In this document: positions 60,262 to 64,000 of the stretch, in pieces
How positions within the stretch are numbered: position 1 is the first letter of the stretch
How the letters are laid out: each line of letters starts with the position of its first letter
Origin: MM2 sp035460165
Lineage (GTDB): Bacteria; Pseudomonadota; Gammaproteobacteria; Burkholderiales; Methylophilaceae
Reading direction: 5' to 3'
Length of the DNA: 64,000 bases
NCBI GenBank assembly: GCA_035460165.1
Contig: DATHWW010000009.1
Coordinates: 124,001-188,000 of the forward strand
Notes under the pieces: model-generated
Databases searched by the model: none
What the model was told of the DNA's origin: nothing
What the model saw: only the letters and a program-made list of their open reading frames with translations
Made by a program: the position numbers and the translations under genes

Positions 60262-61194
60262 ATGAGAGGTTCCCGCGGCAAAATTTGCCTTACCGGAGGC
60301 TCCGGGATGGTGGGCCGCAACATACTTGAACATCCAGTTGCAAATGAGTGGATCTTCCTTGCCCCATCGCGCAAAGAACTGGACCTGACATGCAAGGCTG
60401 AGGTGCGGGAATACTTCCTATCAAACAGACCGGATATGGTAATCCATGCGGCTGGCCACGTCGGCGGGATTCAAGCCAATGTTGCAGCTCCCGTAGAGTT
60501 CTTGATAGCCAATCTCGATATCGGCCGAAACGTCATAATGGCCGCAGCCGAGGCCGGTGTACCCAGACTGATTAACCTGGGCAGCTCCTGCATGTATCCG
60601 CGCACTGCAGTCAACCCTCTGCAAGAGGAAATGATCCTTCAAGGAGAACTTGAGCCGACGAATGAAGGCTATGCCTTGGCAAAGATTGTAGCTGCAAGGC
60701 TATGTGACTACTTGCGACGGGAACGAGGATTAGATTACAAGACGCTCATTCCCTGCAATCTCTATGGCCGGCATGACAAGTTTTCTCCCGAGCACTCGCA
60801 TCTAATTCCAGCCATTATTCGTAAGATTCATATGGCAAAAAGTGCTGGAACAGCAACAGTAGACATTTGGGGCAATGGTATGGCACGCCGTGAATTCATG
60901 TTCGCGGGGGATTTCGCGGATGCCCTGATGTATGCGCTTGATCACTTCGAGACAATGCCCAATTTACTAAACATTGGCCTCGGTTACGATTATACAATCA
61001 ATGATTACTATCAGGCTGCTGCTACGATAATCGGTTGGGGAGGCAGCTTTTCACATGACCTAACAAAACCTGTAGGCATGCTGCAGAAATTGGTTTCGAC
61101 AGAACGCCAAACAACCTGGGGCTGGAATGCGAAAACCGGTTTGCGAGACGGTATTCAAGCAACCTATGACTATTATATGGAAGTTACACAATGA
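60262..61194 (+). CDS. GDP-fucose-synthase-like epimerase/reductase, probable GDP-colitose synthase
   Basis: A 310-residue short-chain dehydrogenase of the Fcl family: LTGGSGMVGRN, HAAGHVGGIQANVAAPVEF, LGSSCMYPR (Ser), EGYALAKIVAARL (Tyr and Lys) and LYGRHDKFSPEHSHLIPA. Fcl makes GDP-L-fucose, but its relative ColC makes GDP-L-colitose. The adjacent ColD-type dehydratase favours ColC. The start is uncertain: in-frame ATGs at 60229 and 60238 lie inside gmd. Confidence 0.85.
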   Translation: MRGSRGKICLTGGSGMVGRNILEHPVANEWIFLAPSRKELDLTCKAEVREYFLSNRPDMVIHAAGHVGGIQANVAAPVEFLIANLDIGRNVIMAAAEAGVPRLINLGSSCMYPRTAVNPLQEEMILQGELEPTNEGYALAKIVAARLCDYLRRERGLDYKTLIPCNLYGRHDKFSPEHSHLIPAIIRKIHMAKSAGTATVDIWGNGMARREFMFAGDFADALMYALDHFETMPNLLNIGLGYDYTINDYYQAAATIIGWGGSFSHDLTKPVGMLQKLVSTERQTTWGWNAKTGLRDGIQATYDYYMEVTQ

Positions 61195-62366
61195 CCATTT
61201 ATCCACTGGCAACCTCGTCCTGGGATGACGAAGAGTTGCAAGCAATGCAGGAAGTCATTGCATCTGGCATGTTCACAATGGGCAAATATGTTGCCGCATT
61301 CGAGCAACGATTTGCTGACTATGCCGGCTCAAAATATTGTGTGATGGTGAATTCCGGCTCCTCTGCCAATCTGCTCATGGTTGCAGCGCTGCGCTACCGC
61401 AAACAAGGGTCACTCCAGCCTGGAGATGAGGTTATCGTCCCTGCAGTATCATGGAGCACAACATACTCGCCGCTATATCAATACGGTCTCCGCTTGAAGT
61501 TTGTCGACATTGACAAGGACACGCTCAACTATGACTTGGACAAGTTGAAGCTAGCCGTTACTGAAAAAACACGGGCATTAATGGTTGTTAACCTGCTCGG
61601 CAACCCCAATAACTTCGAGAAAATTCAGGAAATCATTGCGGAGCGTAACATTATTCTTCTCGAAGATAATTGCGAATCCATGGGTGCGGAATTCAAAAAC
61701 AAGCAAGCTGGCACATTCGGCTTAATGGGGAGTTTTAGTGCATTTTTCAGCCACCACATCTCTACGATGGAAGGCGGCATGGTTGTTACGGATGACGAAG
61801 AGCTTTACCACATCATGCTCTCCATTCGCGCGCATGGCTGGACGCGGAACTTGCCAAAGCAGAATCACGTTTGTGGAACCAAGATCGAGAATGTGTTTGA
61901 GGAGTCTTTCCGCTTTGTACTGCCTGGGTACAACCTGCGTCCACTTGAGCTCTCCGGAGCCATTGGCCTCAAGCAATTAACGAAACTGCCCAAAATGATA
62001 ACCTACCGACGTGTCAATGCTGAGCGCTTTTTAGAGCTGATGCGCGACTTCTCCTGGTTGCGTGTGCAAAGAGAGATAGGTCAAAGTAGCTGGTTCGGAT
62101 TCAGCATGGTTCTGGATGAGAATACGAATATATCTCGCGAACAGCTTGTAGAAACCCTCACAAAAAATGGTATAGATTGCCGTCCGATTGTGGCGGGAAA
62201 TTTTGCCAAGAATGAAGTGCTAAAATGGTTTGATTATGAAATTCCCCATGGGCTTGAAAATGCGGAGTGGATTGACAAATCAGGGATTTTTATCGGCAAC
62301 CATCACTTTCCCTTAGATCGTGAACTTAATTACTTACGCTCTGCGCTGCAGTCATTGACTGCATAA
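61191..62366 (+). CDS. colD: ColD-like GDP-4-keto-6-deoxymannose 3-dehydratase (His-type DegT family)
   Basis: A 391-residue DegT/DnrJ/EryC1/StrS-family protein. The residue that is the PLP-binding Lys in aminotransferases is His here: SFSAFFSHHISTMEGG puts H188 at that place, the same number as the catalytic His of E. coli ColD. ColD uses PLP and glutamate to remove the 3-OH of GDP-4-keto-6-deoxymannose. D159 (LLEDNCESMG) for the PLP ring nitrogen is present. ATGA overlap with the preceding gene. An E1-type CDP-sugar dehydratase is less likely because gmd is here and no 2Fe-2S cluster motif is seen. Confidence 0.87.
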   Translation: MTIYPLATSSWDDEELQAMQEVIASGMFTMGKYVAAFEQRFADYAGSKYCVMVNSGSSANLLMVAALRYRKQGSLQPGDEVIVPAVSWSTTYSPLYQYGLRLKFVDIDKDTLNYDLDKLKLAVTEKTRALMVVNLLGNPNNFEKIQEIIAERNIILLEDNCESMGAEFKNKQAGTFGLMGSFSAFFSHHISTMEGGMVVTDDEELYHIMLSIRAHGWTRNLPKQNHVCGTKIENVFEESFRFVLPGYNLRPLELSGAIGLKQLTKLPKMITYRRVNAERFLELMRDFSWLRVQREIGQSSWFGFSMVLDENTNISREQLVETLTKNGIDCRPIVAGNFAKNEVLKWFDYEIPHGLENAEWIDKSGIFIGNHHFPLDRELNYLRSALQSLTA

Positions 62367-62372
62367 ACCTGA

Positions 62373-62924
62373 ATGAAAGTTACTAAAACAGCAATATCAG
62401 GTGCATACCTGATCGAGCTCGATGTATATGGAGATCATCGTGGATTTTTCCTCGAAAGCTATCAAAAACAAAGATATGAGAAATTTGGATTAAATGTCGA
62501 TTTTGTCCAGGATAATCGCTCATTATCCGAACAAGGAGTGCTACGAGGACTGCACTATCAAATTAAGCGCCCTATCGGCCATTTGGTCTATGTAACGCGA
62601 GGTTGTATATTTGACGTCGGCCTTGATTTGAGATTGACATCACCCACCTTCGGAATTTGCATTGAATTTACACTTTCAAGCGATAACAACCAGCAATTAT
62701 ATTTGCCGCCTGGCGTCGCACATGGATTCTGCGCACTTGAGGAAACCAATGAAATTCTTTACAAATGCACCGACTACTATTATCCCGACGATGAGGCAGG
62801 GGTATTGTGGAATGATACGGATTTAAACATCCGTTGGCCCATAAGTAATCCTAAAATCAAAGCCCGAGACGCACTGTTTCCACAGTTAAAAAATATCGAC
62901 CCATCAAGACTACCAAAAGTTTAA
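62373..62924 (+). CDS. rmlC: RmlC-like dTDP-4-keto-6-deoxyhexose 3,5-epimerase
   Basis: A 183-residue cupin. GAYLIELDVYGDHRGFFLESYQ, FVQDNRSLSEQGVLRGLHYQ (catalytic His) and YLPPGVAHGFCALEETNEILYKCTDYY are the RmlC motifs. No rmlA, rmlB or rmlD is in the window, so it may belong with genes beyond the end or act on another nucleotide sugar, for instance before C-methylation by the next enzyme. Confidence 0.9.
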   Translation: MKVTKTAISGAYLIELDVYGDHRGFFLESYQKQRYEKFGLNVDFVQDNRSLSEQGVLRGLHYQIKRPIGHLVYVTRGCIFDVGLDLRLTSPTFGICIEFTLSSDNNQQLYLPPGVAHGFCALEETNEILYKCTDYYYPDDEAGVLWNDTDLNIRWPISNPKIKARDALFPQLKNIDPSRLPKV

Positions 62925-62943
62925 GCCCAAAGAGAGCCTTGTA

Positions 62944-64000
62944 ATGAAATGTAGAATATGCACAAATACAATTGAGCCATTTATGTCCTATGGCAAGATG
63001 CCTATTGCAAATGGTTTTTTGAAGCCGGAAGACTTCGATAAAGAATACTTCTTTGAGCTAAAGCCTGCCTTTTGCCCACATTGCCTGACATTTCAAATCG
63101 AGGATCAACCTGCGCCTGAAATGATGTTTCATGAGAACTATGCATTCTTCTCGAGAACATCTATTCATATGCAGCGCCATTTCAAAGCCTATGCTGATTG
63201 GGTCTGCGAGCATCACTTAGCAACTGGAGACTCCTTCGTTGTAGAAATTGGTAGCAATGATGGAATCATGCTCGAGAATTTCGCCAAAAGAGGCATTCGT
63301 CATCTGGGAGTGGAGCCATCGGCAAACGTAGCTGAAGAAGCTCGGAAACATGGCGTCAATACTATGGTTCGGTTTTTTGGCCCAGAGTCTGCCACTGAAA
63401 TAGCTCAGCAATATGGCCAGGCCGATGCGCTTATCGCTGCAAATGTCATGTGCCATATCCCAGATATGCATGGAATTGCAAAAGGGGCTGATGTATTGCT
63501 GAAGCAAGATGGTGTTCTTGTCTTTGAAGATCCTTATTTGGGTTCAATGATTGAGAAAACGTCGTACGACCAGATTTATGATGAACATGTCTTCATTTTT
63601 TCGGCCCTTTCCGTAAGTAATATCTTTGCGCCTTATGGTTTTGAGTTAATTGATCTCTTGAAGCAGGAAACACATGGCGGCTCTATGCGTTATGTTCTTG
63701 CCCGCAGGTCGGCTCGCCCCGTTGCTTCGGTAGTGGCAGCAACTCTTGCTGAAGAAAAGGCAGTTGGCCTTCATCTTCCCAAAACTTACGAGCAGTTCCG
63801 CCAAGCATGCGAAGCCTCGAAAGAGCGGTTGGTTCGTCTTTTGACAGAAGAAAAAAAGTCCGGTCATCGCATCGTCGGATATGGTGCCACGTCAAAAAGC
63901 ACCACCATTTTGAACTACTGTGGCATCGGCCCGGATTTGGTCGAGTTTATTTCCGACACGACCCCGATCAAGCAGGACAAGTTCACGCCCGGCATGCACA
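62944..64000 (+). CDS. Sugar C-methyltransferase (NovU/TylC3-like), 3' end outside the window
   Basis: At least 352 residues, open to the window edge. The N-terminal zinc site (C3, C6 in MKCRIC and a later CPHC), SAM motif VVEIGSNDGIMLENF (about residues 101-115), and EDPYLGSMIEKTSYDQIYDEHVF plus GYGATSKSTTILNY belong to the three-domain C-methyltransferases that add a methyl group to C3 of NDP-4-keto sugars. It follows the RmlC-like gene by 19 bases and likely makes a branched deoxysugar. Confidence 0.88.
   Translation, partial: MKCRICTNTIEPFMSYGKMPIANGFLKPEDFDKEYFFELKPAFCPHCLTFQIEDQPAPEMMFHENYAFFSRTSIHMQRHFKAYADWVCEHHLATGDSFVVEIGSNDGIMLENFAKRGIRHLGVEPSANVAEEARKHGVNTMVRFFGPESATEIAQQYGQADALIAANVMCHIPDMHGIAKGADVLLKQDGVLVFEDPYLGSMIEKTSYDQIYDEHVFIFSALSVSNIFAPYGFELIDLLKQETHGGSMRYVLARRSARPVASVVAATLAEEKAVGLHLPKTYEQFRQACEASKERLVRLLTEEKKSGHRIVGYGATSKSTTILNYCGIGPDLVEFISDTTPIKQDKFTPGMH

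Noticed and set aside
1..64000. CRISPR arrays, insertion sequences, prophage or replication origin
   Set aside because: No regularly spaced repeats, transposase, integrase, phage structural genes or DnaA-box cluster were seen on reading both strands.

Overview
The window is chromosomal DNA of a Gram-negative betaproteobacterium. The metX-metW pair, gatCAB divergent from mreBCD-mrdAB-rlpA-dacA-dat-ybeD-lipBA, zapBA next to 6S RNA, and a BtuM-type B12 permease all point there. A member of the Nitrosomonadales/Gallionellales is plausible, but I cannot fix the genus. Most genes are GC-rich. From about 56.1 kb, just after a tRNA-Phe, the DNA becomes visibly AT-richer. I see no transposase, integrase, CRISPR array or rRNA.

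Layout. 0-10 kb: housekeeping genes (metX end, metW, TauE/SafE-like protein, ampG, DUF1223, xthA, pyrE, Fur-boxed bfd-bfr, deoxyinosine glycosylase, gatCAB). 10-20.5 kb: cell-shape and peptidoglycan genes running into lipoate genes. 21-23.6 kb: a small His/Cys protein and a ZnuD-like TonB receptor. 23.7-28.4 kb: yggX and a polyphosphate/phosphate group (ppk1 with a Pho box, ppx, phoU). 28.4-32.6 kb: rpiA, ilvA, a PPOX-like protein, an EVE protein, 6S RNA and zapA/zapB.

32.6-55.8 kb is a cobalamin island. Riboswitch 1 leads btuB-btuM-cobO-(CobN-like chelatase)-(ExbB-like)-(DUF2149)-cobU. Riboswitch 2 leads a siderophore-type TonB receptor and a PepSY membrane protein. Then come cobQ (minus), cbiB-cobD-(BtuF-like) (plus), a Pho-boxed alkaline phosphatase (minus) and the minus-strand operon cobT-cobS-cobC-cobB-bluB. 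Together these cover corrinoid uptake, adenosylation, amidation, aminopropanol arm, nucleotide loop and lower ligand, but no corrin-ring genes are present. The most interesting part is the CobN-like protein. It has a signal peptide and a C-terminal membrane anchor and is encoded with an ExbB-like channel and a small ExbD-like protein, so it looks like a proton-motive-force-driven chelatase or dechelatase working outside the cytoplasm on corrinoids or tetrapyrroles.

56-64 kb is a surface-polysaccharide cluster: manC, UDP-glucuronate decarboxylase, gmd, a GDP-fucose-synthase-like reductase, a DegT-family enzyme with His in place of the PLP lysine (ColD type), an RmlC-like epimerase and a sugar C-methyltransferase cut by the window end. 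It suggests GDP-colitose plus xylose and probably a C-methylated sugar in a capsule or O-antigen.
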